From NCBI RefSeq assembly GCF_031759225.1, contig NZ_CP134494.1, forward strand, positions 1,114,501 through 1,178,500: a stretch of 64,000 bases of DNA. Reading direction: 5' to 3'. Shown piece by piece: positions 43,728-52,621 of this stretch (positions are counted from its first letter, which is position 1; each line of letters opens with the position of its first letter). This DNA comes from Mesobacillus jeotgali (lineage in GTDB: Bacteria > Bacillota > Bacilli > Bacillales > Cytobacillaceae). A program made the position numbers and the translations under genes. Below the pieces are notes generated by a model, which saw only the letters and a program-made list of their open reading frames with translations, was not told the DNA's origin and ran no database searches.

Positions 43728-44912
43728 TTAGAACCCTGTTTTCCTGAAAAATAGATCCACTAGAGCAGTTATCCTCTTTTCCTCAATCAGTGGCTCGTCA
43801 AAGCTCATAGGTTTTGAATTGACTTCATAAATGACATAATTGCCTTTTTGGGTGACCCCGGCATCAAGGGAGAATTCTCCGAAGTAACCTAACTCTTCAG
43901 TAAGCAGCTGTCCGATTTCTTTTACCGCCCAATCGAAGAATTGATCATGCCTGTCATTCTTTACCTGTACATAAGGGAGCATGATGCCTCCATTCGGCAA
44001 GTGGGTGGTCAAATCCTGCTTCTGGGATTGACGGATGCCGATTCCTGTCACTTCATACCCATCCGGTCCATCATGGGCATGGACACGGAAATCAAATCGT
44101 TTCCCGTCGATGGCAGTAGGCATGACTTCTTTCTGGGCAATGTACTCGTATTTTAACAGCTGCCTGGACTTGATTTTCCAAAATTCCTTCATGCCAGGAT
44201 ACAAATGCCGGTGGGAGTGGCTCTCGAACTCAATCATTCCTTCCTTTTGCCGCAGGCGAAAAATCCCGATGCCCTTGGAAGCCGAAGCAGGCTTCAAATA
44301 GATGCCCTCATGCTTTTCTAGGAATGAAGCCAGCTTGATCATCGATTTCACTTCAATGCTTTCAGGCATCAGCTTTCTTAATTGTGGATGTCTCGAAAAT
44401 AGGGAGTAAAGTTCATTTTTATTAATAAAGCCAGGGTTGAAAAATGGAATCCCAAGTGCTGACAGATATCCTGCGGCATCCTTGAAAGCAGGTTGCTGCT
44501 CAGCTTTCCGAAAGGGTACGCGATTATAAACAAGATGGGGAAGTGGCGTTTTTACTGGAATCCATTTTTGTTCAGCAGGTAAAAATGCAACTCCTGTAAG
44601 TCCCTCCTTAACGATGGTTTCAGGTGGAAAGACGACAATCAGTCCATTCCTTTTCAGTATCTCGGCTTGAAGCGCCTGGAACAATGAACCATTGCCAGAT
44701 AAGGACATATTTTTGCCCATTGAGGTCATTACCCCAATCAGCGGCCCAATATTTCCCCGCCTGTTTTTCAATAAGAACTGCTGGCTATTTTCAGGAAGTG
44801 TCCCAGATGAAGCAGCAGGGATGTTGATATGATTAAAGCCAAAGCTGATTGGTATGCCAGCTTTGGCTTCATGAGTCCACGCCTTCGATTCAGCATTATA
44901 GCGGAGGATCAT
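43728..44912 (-). CDS. YheC/YheD-family ATP-grasp protein, paralogue 4
   Basis: A 394-residue member of the endospore coat-associated ATP-grasp group. The ATP-grasp core has HEGIYLKPASASKGIGIFRL for nucleotide binding, KRFDFRVHAHDG, and the metal-binding end GEFSLDAGV ... IYEVNSKPMSFDEP. An N-terminal IGPLIGVMTS block is shared with its neighbours. The ATG overlaps the preceding stop by 4 bp. Substrate unknown; ATP-grasp enzymes join a carboxylate to an amine or thiol. Confidence 0.85.
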   Translation of the reverse strand: MILRYNAESKAWTHEAKAGIPISFGFNHINIPAASSGTLPENSQQFLLKNRRGNIGPLIGVMTSMGKNMSLSGNGSLFQALQAEILKRNGLIVVFPPETIVKEGLTGVAFLPAEQKWIPVKTPLPHLVYNRVPFRKAEQQPAFKDAAGYLSALGIPFFNPGFINKNELYSLFSRHPQLRKLMPESIEVKSMIKLASFLEKHEGIYLKPASASKGIGIFRLRQKEGMIEFESHSHRHLYPGMKEFWKIKSRQLLKYEYIAQKEVMPTAIDGKRFDFRVHAHDGPDGYEVTGIGIRQSQKQDLTTHLPNGGIMLPYVQVKNDRHDQFFDWAVKEIGQLLTEELGYFGEFSLDAGVTQKGNYVIYEVNSKPMSFDEPLIEEKRITALVDLFFRKTGF

Positions 44913-46276
44913 TTGAAAATATCCTCAGGTGCCGTTATAGCCTTTTCCGCTAAAAATATGCCGAAGGATAAAGACAGTTTCCGGGTCAATAAATCGAAAT
45001 TCTTTAGCTTTGGATGCTTGAAAATCGACCTTCCCGGTTTTGAATTGGCCTCAAAGAGCCATACTTTTCCTGTTTTATCGATTCCAAAGTCAAAACCAAG
45101 CTCGCCGATGATTCCTTCCATATTCTTTTCTAAAATGGAACTTAAAATCAGTGCGGCTTCAGAGAGTTTTTTCTCATAGAGTTCTCGCTCGGTCCGGTCT
45201 TCAAATAACTCATCAAGTGATTTTACAATGCCGCCGTTGTTCACATGGGTGGTGACGCTGCCCTGGCCGGCAATTTTTGCGGCTATCGCGGCTACCTGCC
45301 AAACCCCGTATTCATCCTTATTTGTGTGGACCCTGAAATCAATGAGCCTTTTTTCAGATCGCAGCAGGCTGATTCCCTGCTGGACAATCATCTGGGAAAG
45401 ATTCCGTTTGTGGAAAATTTTCTTCATCAACCTTTCCAGGCTTTCAAACTTCGTTAACTTATTGATGCCCTCCTGATCACGATAACGGCAATAATAATAG
45501 CCACTATACTTATCGAATAGGATTTGGTGGATTCCAAGTCCAAGACTTCCATTAGCAGGTTTTACATAGACATTTCCGTAATTTGAAAGCATCCTTTCTA
45601 TCACTGAAAAAGAAGAAAATTGATGCGTTTCAGGCAAGTACTCTGATGCTCGATCATCCTGCTGCAGCCGTTCGAAGACATCCAGTTTGCTGAAAAAGCC
45701 TGGATTATACCATGGAATCAAGTAATCGGCCTGCATCCTGGATTTCAGGCTGCGGAGTTCTGACTTTCTTTCGGTGCGCCTGTTTGGAAGCCGGTCATAG
45801 ACGACATTCGGGAAGGGAACCTTTATTTTCATCCATCCTCCATCGACAAAGAAATAACCTTCAATCAACCCTTGTTTCCAGTCGATATGTTCCTCGCCAA
45901 AGACGAAGGGCAGTGCGCCGACCGTTTTATTGACCGAAAGCAGCTTGGCAAAGAACATCGACCTCTCGCCAATCGGCCTTAATGGAAAAGGGGTGAAGCC
46001 AGACGTCAGGATCCCGATCAGGGGTCCGATAAACAATGTATTCTGGTCGATAAATAGGTGCAATGAGACCGATAAATCAGGCATCGAGAGCTCCGTCTGC
46101 ACATCATTGCTCAGGACAACCACGTTTTTTCCTTTAGGATGAGGTGCGCATGTTACATCCACTACCTTGTTGCCAAAAGCGACTTTATTGATTTCTTTTG
46201 TAAGGACTAGATCAGCCGGAACAAAGACTAGTTGTTTGGAGTGGGAGATAACTTCTATCGGATATTTCTTTCTCAT
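44909..46276 (-). CDS. yheD: YheD-like ATP-grasp endospore coat-associated protein
   Basis: A 455-residue protein, the length of B. subtilis YheD (about 453). An N-terminal domain of about 85 residues precedes the IGPLIGILTSGFTPFPLRPIGERS block. The ATP-grasp core shows YGNVYVKPANGSLGLGIHQI, LIDFRVHTNKDEYG and GELGFDFGIDKTGKVWLFEANSKPG. It is coupled by 4-bp overlaps to both neighbours. Family members are linked to the spore coat in B. subtilis, but the reaction is not known. Confidence 0.88.
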   Translation of the reverse strand: MRKKYPIEVISHSKQLVFVPADLVLTKEINKVAFGNKVVDVTCAPHPKGKNVVVLSNDVQTELSMPDLSVSLHLFIDQNTLFIGPLIGILTSGFTPFPLRPIGERSMFFAKLLSVNKTVGALPFVFGEEHIDWKQGLIEGYFFVDGGWMKIKVPFPNVVYDRLPNRRTERKSELRSLKSRMQADYLIPWYNPGFFSKLDVFERLQQDDRASEYLPETHQFSSFSVIERMLSNYGNVYVKPANGSLGLGIHQILFDKYSGYYYCRYRDQEGINKLTKFESLERLMKKIFHKRNLSQMIVQQGISLLRSEKRLIDFRVHTNKDEYGVWQVAAIAAKIAGQGSVTTHVNNGGIVKSLDELFEDRTERELYEKKLSEAALILSSILEKNMEGIIGELGFDFGIDKTGKVWLFEANSKPGRSIFKHPKLKNFDLLTRKLSLSFGIFLAEKAITAPEDIFK

Positions 46277-47358
46277 AAATGCTGTTCCTCTCTTTCTGGC
46301 AGAATTTTCGAAAGCACGCTGGCATATTCGATCGGTGCTTTATATAGCACTTCTTTCAAATCGGGATTAGTGGAAGTGATGACCTTTCTGCCGGGTTTTG
46401 AATTTGTATCAAGCACCCAGAGGGCATGATCCCTTGAAACACCAATATCTACTCCCAGCTCGAAAAGACGGGGAAATGAAGCTTCAAGGATGCCTGGCAG
46501 CTTCGAAAGAATTTCCTCTAATTCAAGTAATATGAATCTTCTGGTACGGATATCAAGGGTGTTCACGTACTCTTCAAATGGCAGTATTTCTCCGCCGGCA
46601 CGTAAGTTCGATAGGATTCCATCCTTGATTCCACGTCGGATGCCCTTGCCGCGCGCGATCCAATTTTCCTCAGCATCCTTTTGCAGCAGCACTCTTATGT
46701 CAAAAGGACAATCTTGCGGATCTGACAGACTGAGGCATGGCTGCACCATATACTCTTTTTTTCTGAATAGATTATCAAGCCAATTCTCTGTCTCACTAGT
46801 TGAATGGAAGGTTTTAGTGGTCAGCCTGTCGCCAATGTCGGCTGAGATTTCAAATTCTCTGCCTGTTTTTTTAATTTTGTAAATCCCGGCCCCGCCAGAT
46901 CCGAAAATCGGTTTCAATATTGCCTGGCCCATCTCATCCAGTTGGGCAATAACAACTTTGCCGCTGCCGGCAAGAATCGTTTTCGGAATATATGGTGAGA
47001 GGGGAGATGTCGATAGAACCTGGTATATGTCCCATTTATTTGGCAAACCGTTCCCAAGGAAGGTAATATCCGTTTTGTTCTTGAGCCATTTCACAATCGC
47101 CAAGGACTGTTTCGATGCAGGATCATTTGTATAAAAACACCGGTCATAAATGATGCTTGGGAGCGGAAATTCAGCTTTTACCCAGCAATCTTTCTTCTGG
47201 TCGAACACCTCGCCTGTAACCATCTCAGTGATTGGATGGATTTTAGCTGGCGAAAACCTATAACAGGTGAATCTGTCTGCATTCGCCCGCCTGGCAATTT
47301 CGGTAAAATAGCTTATTTCACTTTTCATGGAAAGTGACATCATTCCAAATGAAATCAT
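46273..47358 (-). CDS. YheC/YheD-family ATP-grasp protein, paralogue 2
   Basis: A 361-residue ATP-grasp paralogue. AAAGGAG lies 9 bp before ATG 47358; the ORF could extend 15 codons further but would overlap the upstream gene. Core motifs: GQAILKPIFGSGGAGIYKIKK, CPFDIRVLLQKD and FELGVDIGVSRDHALWVLDTNSKPG. It starts 20 bp after the stop of paralogue 1 and overlaps yheD by 4 bp. Confidence 0.83.
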   Translation of the reverse strand: MISFGMMSLSMKSEISYFTEIARRANADRFTCYRFSPAKIHPITEMVTGEVFDQKKDCWVKAEFPLPSIIYDRCFYTNDPASKQSLAIVKWLKNKTDITFLGNGLPNKWDIYQVLSTSPLSPYIPKTILAGSGKVVIAQLDEMGQAILKPIFGSGGAGIYKIKKTGREFEISADIGDRLTTKTFHSTSETENWLDNLFRKKEYMVQPCLSLSDPQDCPFDIRVLLQKDAEENWIARGKGIRRGIKDGILSNLRAGGEILPFEEYVNTLDIRTRRFILLELEEILSKLPGILEASFPRLFELGVDIGVSRDHALWVLDTNSKPGRKVITSTNPDLKEVLYKAPIEYASVLSKILPEREEQHL

Positions 47359-47378
47359 TTTGTATATCTCCTTTAAAT

Positions 47379-48482
47379 TTATGACTGGCAAAGTCCGTAG
47401 CAATGCTCAATGATGGATTTTGTTGAGGGCCTGATTTTGGCAGCCCGCTCTTCAAAGTTCTTGGAAGGCTTGGAATTTGCCTCAATCAGCCATAAGTTCC
47501 CTTTTATATCGATTCCAATATCAATCCCCAGCTCGGCTGTGAGCCCCTCCGCATATTTGCTTATGACTTCTGCCGTCTCAAGGGCGAGCTCCTTCATAAG
47601 CGCCAGTTGATGTTTCGCTTGTTCTTTTCCGAATATCAACGCAAGCGTATACCCGGGCTTCATGACTTCGCCGCCGCGGGCAATATTTGAGACGAATAAT
47701 TGTTCAGCGGAAACCCTGGCGACGATGGAGGTAACCTTCCAGAATTGCTGGGCATTTTTATGGCAGAGGACCCTGAAGTCCATTCTTCTGCCATTCAGTT
47801 CCGAAAGCTGTATTCCTTGCTGAATGATGCAGAGCCGTTTTCCGACGATGGGAGCAATGGAATGGGCCAGCTCCGAAACATGTTTAAATTCCCTAAGGTC
47901 CCTGGCTGGCATTGAGGATAAGGATGCATGGAACATCCCATCTTTTTTGGCCACCTGGATAATATTGCGGCCCTGGCTGCCGTGAACGGGTTTGATGTAT
48001 AACTCGTCATGCTTCTCAAGCATGCTTTCGAGCAGACTTTCGGAATAGAGATGTGTTTCCGGTATGAAAGGATGCAAATGGTCTTCTTTCATTAAAAATT
48101 CTTGAACCTCCCACTTCGAAAGGAAGCGGTGATTAAATATCTTTATTCCGAGAGCGTCCAATTTATTTAAAAATCCCTTAAATCCTTTGCTGATTTCGGT
48201 TCTTCGTGACGATACCCGATTATAAATGACAGCAGGAAAAGGGAAGAAACCCCTTTTCCATCCATCTTCTTTGTCATCATAAGAAAAGCCCTCTACTCCT
48301 TGATCAGAAAAGCCTTTGAGTGAAAAAACATAAAAGCTTCCCCCTAATTCAGAAACTCCCTGGTGAAGCTCTTCGCAAAAGGAGTGGACTTTACCAAAGT
48401 CAGGTCCATGATCTTCGTTTATTTCGGTCAGCAAAGCGATGACAGGATTGTTGGGTAAGCTTTTCGATTTTGCTGGCGTCAT
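47379..48482 (-). CDS. yheC: YheC-like ATP-grasp endospore coat-associated protein
   Basis: A 367-residue protein, close to B. subtilis YheC in length (about 363). It is first in the four-gene operon, with GAGGAG 5 bp before the ATG. Core motifs: DELYIKPVHGSQGRNIIQV, RRMDFRVLCHKN and AELGIDIGIDIKGNLWLIEANSKPS. No promoter was identified with certainty in the 200 bp before it, which it shares with the divergent yheA. Confidence 0.85.
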   Translation of the reverse strand: MTPAKSKSLPNNPVIALLTEINEDHGPDFGKVHSFCEELHQGVSELGGSFYVFSLKGFSDQGVEGFSYDDKEDGWKRGFFPFPAVIYNRVSSRRTEISKGFKGFLNKLDALGIKIFNHRFLSKWEVQEFLMKEDHLHPFIPETHLYSESLLESMLEKHDELYIKPVHGSQGRNIIQVAKKDGMFHASLSSMPARDLREFKHVSELAHSIAPIVGKRLCIIQQGIQLSELNGRRMDFRVLCHKNAQQFWKVTSIVARVSAEQLFVSNIARGGEVMKPGYTLALIFGKEQAKHQLALMKELALETAEVISKYAEGLTAELGIDIGIDIKGNLWLIEANSKPSKNFEERAAKIRPSTKSIIEHCYGLCQS

Positions 48483-48684
48483 AGCTTCTCCTCATTTTCT
48501 TTTAGGCTGCATAAGGCAGCACCTTGTAAAATAGGCAAACACACATATTGCATCCTATGAATAGTAGTGGTTATTGGTGATTTTTAAGGTAGGTGCAGAA
48601 TGTCGCCGGACCCGAACTTTTGGCAATCAGCAACATAGTTTGTTATAGTGGAGTGGAGCGTTTAACGTAGAAGGAGTGATTTAA

Positions 48685-49044
48685 ATGGCAGTCAATACTT
48701 ATGATTCAGCCTACGAATTAGAGAAAGCAATCAGGAACAGTTCGGAATACACAGAATTAAAAAAACTATATGATGCTGTGAATAATGATGAATCAGCAAA
48801 AAGGATGTTTGAAAACTTCCGCAATATCCAGATGCAGCTTCAGGAAAAGCAAATGACTGGTCAGGAAATTACCCAGGAAGAAGTAGAGCAGGCACAAAAG
48901 ACAGTCGCGCTTGTCCAGCAGCATGAACTTATTTCTAAGCTGATGGAAGCAGAACAAAGAATGAGCATGGTCATTGCCGAGCTTAACCAGATCATCATGA
49001 AGCCTCTTGAAGAGCTTTACGGAAACCCGAACCAGCAGCAATAA
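48685..49044 (+). CDS. yheA: YheA (YlbF/YmcA family) protein
   Basis: A 119-residue helical protein (YDSAYELEKAIRNSSEYTELKKLYDAV ... FRNIQMQLQEKQMTGQEITQEE) of the YlbF/YmcA fold. YlbF and YmcA act with YaaT in RNase Y-dependent RNA maturation and in development; YheA itself is poorly studied. AGAAGGAGTG lies 6 bp before the ATG. TTGGCA/TATAGT elements around 48620-48648 may be its promoter. B. subtilis yheB, normally adjacent, is absent. Confidence 0.9.
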   Translation: MAVNTYDSAYELEKAIRNSSEYTELKKLYDAVNNDESAKRMFENFRNIQMQLQEKQMTGQEITQEEVEQAQKTVALVQQHELISKLMEAEQRMSMVIAELNQIIMKPLEELYGNPNQQQ

Positions 49045-49056
49045 TAGAATGACAGG

Positions 49057-49083
49057 ACTCCCGCCGATGTGCGGGAGTTTTTT
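49057..49083 (+). terminator. Intrinsic terminator of yheA
   Basis: ACTCCCGC-cgatgt-GCGGGAGT stem with TTTTTT. Confidence 0.9.
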
Positions 49084-49104
49084 GTTTTGGAATATAGGAA
49101 AAAC

Positions 49105-49695
49105 TATTGCATTCGAGGTTATGACAGACAAAAATCAACGGAAAAGAGGAAAAACTGTCCGTCATCTAAGGGATGACGGACAAAAATCAGAGAAAAAGAA
49201 GAAAGACTGTCCGTCATCTAAGGGATGACGGAAAAAAATCAGAGAAAAAGAGGAAAAACTGTCCGTCATCAAGGTTATGACGGAAAAAAATCAGAGAAAA
49301 AGAGGAAAAACTGTCCGTCATCAAGGTTATGACGGACAAAAGTAAGAGGAAAAAAGGGAAAACTGTCCGTCATCAAGGTTATGACGGACAAAAATCAGAG
49401 AAAAAGAGGAAAAACTGTCCGTCAACTAAGGGATGACGGACAAAAATCAGCGGAAAAGAAGAAAAACTGTCCGTCATCAAGGTTATGACGGACAAAAGTA
49501 AGAGGAAAAAAGGGGAAACTGTCCGTCATCAAGGTTATGACGGACAAAAATCAGAGGAAAAGAAGAAAAACTGTCCGTCATCAAGGTTATGACGGACAAA
49601 AATCAGAGGAAAAGAGGAATATCTGTCCGTCATCAAGGTTATGACGGACAAAAATAAGAGGAAAAAAGGAAAAACTGTCCGTCATCTATGACTCT
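49105..49695. repeat. Twelve tandem 52-bp hairpin repeats (array B)
   Basis: GTCCGTCAT occurs at 49157, 49209, 49261, 49313, 49365, 49417, 49469, 49521, 49573, 49625 and 49677, always exactly 52 bp apart; a decayed copy precedes at 49105. Each unit holds a hairpin GTCCGTCAT-N7-ATGACGGAC and a purine-rich tract (AAAAATCAGAGGAAAAGAGG type). Some copies change the loop to TAAGG with an extra C-G pair. It fills the gap between yheA and the HAD gene; no ORF is supported. Confidence 0.95.
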
Positions 49696-49858
49696 TTTGG
49701 GCGGAAGGAGACTTATCATATACGCTGCCCTCATTCCTTCTGTGGACTGCGTCCAGCAAAGGAAGCTAATATCAAAATCCTGCCCATGTTCTATTCTCTT
49801 GCTTTCTATCATACAAGTTAAATAAGGACAAAAACACCGAAGAAATGGGGGCATAATT

Positions 49859-50731
49859 ATGATTTACCGTCTTCTTGCGCTTAACGTGGATGGAACGATT
49901 CTCCAATCAAATGGAAGGGTCCATAAATCCACGAGGGATGCGATTGAGTACGTTCAGCAAAAAGGAGTGTATGTGACTCTAGTAACTTCAAGAAGCTTTC
50001 CATCAGCCAAAAAAGTGGCTAAAGCGCTGAAAATAAATTCATTGCTTGTGACTCACCTCGGATCCTACATCTCTAATGACCTTCGCAGTGATCCGGTTTT
50101 TGAAAAACGGATTTCAGAGGATGTCACTTTCCAGCTCGTCAGGTTCCTCGAGAGCTTTCCATGCCAAATCCGTCTTGTGCATGAAAAGTTTTCTCTGGCA
50201 AACAAGTATAAATTGAACCACAATCTGCTGGCGAAAACTGTATTCACTTCAGGTGACCCGATTTTTTACTCACAGCAGTTCACTGATTCTATCAGTGAAA
50301 CATTAGTCAATGATCCAGTCTCACCTCCAAAAATTGAAGTCTATTTCGAGTACGAAGAGGATTTGAAGGATGCTCAGCAGGCGATAAACGGAATGTTCTC
50401 AGAAGTGTCCCTGTCAAGGCTGAATGAATACAGACTCGATATCATGCCTCAAGGTGTTTCCAAGCTGAACGGCCTGATCCAACTGGGTGAGCACCTTGGA
50501 ATCCCATTAAAGGAAATGGTCGCAATAGGTGATGCCTATGACGATATTGATATGATAGAAGCAGCCGGTCTTGGCGTCGCGATGTGGAACGCACCTGTAG
50601 AAGTAAAAAAGGCTGCCGATTGGGTGACCCGCTCGAACAATCAGCATGGTGTCAGCTATATGGTCAAAGAACACTTTCGCAAACAACAGCCAATCGAATT
50701 TCTCAGAAAAATGAATATTATAAAAATGTAA
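49859..50731 (+). CDS. yhaX: Cof-type HAD protein with altered nucleophile, YhaX-like
   Basis: A 290-residue haloacid-dehalogenase-superfamily protein of the Cof subfamily. Motif I reads ALNVDGTI: the first Asp of DxDGT, the phosphoryl-accepting nucleophile, is Asn9. Motif II is LVTSRS, and motif IV GDAYDDIDMI is intact. Without the nucleophile, normal phosphatase activity is doubtful. It resembles B. subtilis YhaX, a sporulation-expressed protein. GAAATGGGGGC precedes the ATG. The 52-bp array lies directly upstream. Confidence 0.85.
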   Translation: MIYRLLALNVDGTILQSNGRVHKSTRDAIEYVQQKGVYVTLVTSRSFPSAKKVAKALKINSLLVTHLGSYISNDLRSDPVFEKRISEDVTFQLVRFLESFPCQIRLVHEKFSLANKYKLNHNLLAKTVFTSGDPIFYSQQFTDSISETLVNDPVSPPKIEVYFEYEEDLKDAQQAINGMFSEVSLSRLNEYRLDIMPQGVSKLNGLIQLGEHLGIPLKEMVAIGDAYDDIDMIEAAGLGVAMWNAPVEVKKAADWVTRSNNQHGVSYMVKEHFRKQQPIEFLRKMNIIKM

Positions 50732-50738
50732 ACATACC

Positions 50739-50776
50739 AAGCATGCCTGGGGTGAAAACACCACAGGCATGCTTTT
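50739..50776 (+). terminator. Intrinsic terminator of yhaX
   Basis: AAGCATGCCTG ... CAGGCATGCTT stem followed by TTTGC. Confidence 0.8.
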
Positions 50777-50956
50777 GCTGTGTTTGTGAGTATTTTAGTA
50801 CTAGACTGTAGGTTTAATTACAATGAGCCTAATCGGAAGTCTATGATACTCAGTCGGACTAGCGGCGAAAACTGGTACCTTTTACACTGTCTTGACCTTT
50901 GAATCATACTTCTATTACACTTATTGAAGTATGTTTAATTGAAAAAGGTGAATCTC

Positions 50957-52471
50957 ATGAGAATTAATATAAAAGGTATACAAGATGAAAGATTTCAGCG
51001 TCCTTTAGGATTGATTGCCAATTTGTTTTTTGAAGAATCCGAAGTAGCATTAAGCGAGTCGGAGCAGGAAGCCGATGCAGCTATAGAATTCGATGTTCAG
51101 AATGTCGAAGGGCAGTTTTATGTAAAAGCAGCCCTGGTGGCGGATGGGAAGACTTTTACAGCTGAGGCCAATAAAGAAGTTCCAGCCGGTTTGAGCGAAA
51201 AGGAAGAATTCAAATTGCTTAAAACCGTCATTTCAAGGGCTTATTTAAAAGTACTTCAAGACTGGACAGGAATGATCCAGAAATGGGGCATCCTAACCGG
51301 CGTCCGCCCTACGAAGCTTTTGCATAAAAAGCTTCGTGAAGGGATTGACCAGCAGGTTGCTCATAAAGAACTGAAGGAACAGTATTTGATATCAGATGAA
51401 AAAATTCATCTTATGCAGAAAATAGTTGACCGCCAGCTTGCGGTCCTGCCTGATTTGTACGATCTGAAAAATGGTGTCAGCATTTATATTGGCATTCCTT
51501 TTTGCCCGACGAAATGTGCTTACTGCACATTCCCGGCATATGCCATCAACGGCCGACAGGGATCTGTGGACTCTTTCCTTGGCGGTCTCCACTACGAAAT
51601 CCGCCAAATAGGGGACTGGCTGAAGAAGAATGATATCAAGATTACGACCGTTTACTATGGTGGCGGCACGCCGACCTCGATTACCGCTGAAGAAATGGAT
51701 ATGCTGTACGAAGAGGTCCATCAGTCATTCCCGGATGTTGAGAATATCAGGGAAGTGACTGTCGAAGCAGGCCGCCCGGACACAATCACACCTGAAAAAC
51801 TGGAGGTGCTGAAAAAGTGGAATATCGATCGCATCAGCATTAACCCTCAGTCTTACATCCAGGAAACCTTGAAGGCAATCGGACGTCACCATACAGTCGA
51901 AGAAACGATCGATAAATTCCATCTGGCCCGAGAAATGGGCATGAACAATATCAACATGGATTTGATCATCGGCCTTCCTGGAGAAGGGACGGAGGAATTT
52001 GCACATACTCTTGCTGAAACGGAAAAGCTAATGCCAGAATCCTTGACGGTCCATACTCTTTCTTTTAAAAGAGCGTCCGAAATGACAAGGAATAAACAGA
52101 AGTATAAGGTTGCTGGCCGCGATGAAATAGAAAGAATGATGAATATGGCTGAATCATGGACGAAGGAACATGATTACGTGCCATACTATCTGTACAGGCA
52201 GAAGAACATTCTTGGAAACTTGGAGAATGTCGGCTATGCTTTCCCGGAACAAGAGAGTCTGTACAATATCATCATCATGGAAGAGCAGCAAACCATCATC
52301 GGCCTTGGATGCGGAGCATCGAGCAAGTTCATCGACCCTGAAACAGGTGTAATCACCCAATTCTCAAATCCAAAAGATCCGAAGTCATATAACGACAGTT
52401 TTGAAGAATACGCGAATAAGAAAATCGAGATTCTCGACTCATTATTCAATAAGACTAGCTCCCGAAGTTAA
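50957..52471 (+). CDS. hemZ: Coproporphyrinogen III dehydrogenase-like radical SAM protein HemZ
   Basis: A 504-residue radical SAM protein. An N-terminal domain of about 160 residues precedes the cluster motif IPFCPTKCAYCTF (C-x3-C-x2-C). YYGGGTPTSI and NINMDLIIGLPGEG are further SAM-core motifs of the HemN/HemW group. HemZ is assigned to anaerobic heme synthesis, converting coproporphyrinogen III, in B. subtilis, though the group also contains heme chaperones. ATG 50957 follows AAAAGGTGA; the ORF could begin six codons earlier. The gene has its own terminator. Confidence 0.88.
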   Translation: MRINIKGIQDERFQRPLGLIANLFFEESEVALSESEQEADAAIEFDVQNVEGQFYVKAALVADGKTFTAEANKEVPAGLSEKEEFKLLKTVISRAYLKVLQDWTGMIQKWGILTGVRPTKLLHKKLREGIDQQVAHKELKEQYLISDEKIHLMQKIVDRQLAVLPDLYDLKNGVSIYIGIPFCPTKCAYCTFPAYAINGRQGSVDSFLGGLHYEIRQIGDWLKKNDIKITTVYYGGGTPTSITAEEMDMLYEEVHQSFPDVENIREVTVEAGRPDTITPEKLEVLKKWNIDRISINPQSYIQETLKAIGRHHTVEETIDKFHLAREMGMNNINMDLIIGLPGEGTEEFAHTLAETEKLMPESLTVHTLSFKRASEMTRNKQKYKVAGRDEIERMMNMAESWTKEHDYVPYYLYRQKNILGNLENVGYAFPEQESLYNIIIMEEQQTIIGLGCGASSKFIDPETGVITQFSNPKDPKSYNDSFEEYANKKIEILDSLFNKTSSRS

Positions 52472-52487
52472 ATTTCGGGAGTTTTTT
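52459..52487 (+). terminator. Intrinsic terminator of hemZ
   Basis: GCTCCCGAA-gttaaa-TTCGGGAG stem, overlapping the hemZ stop codon, followed by TTTTTT. Confidence 0.85.
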
Positions 52488-52621
52488 ATGGTTATGTAGA
52501 ACGATTAAGGAAGGCTACATTCCCTTATTCTTTTAAAAAATCTAAATAGTGAGAAAAAAGGTTTTTAAATATAACTTCTCCCTATATAATAAAAATAGAA
52601 GGAAAAATGGAGGGGATGAAG

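Noticed and set aside
49105..49695. CRISPR array
   Set aside because: There are no unique spacers: the whole 52-bp unit repeats, each unit contains its own hairpin, and no cas genes are present in the window.
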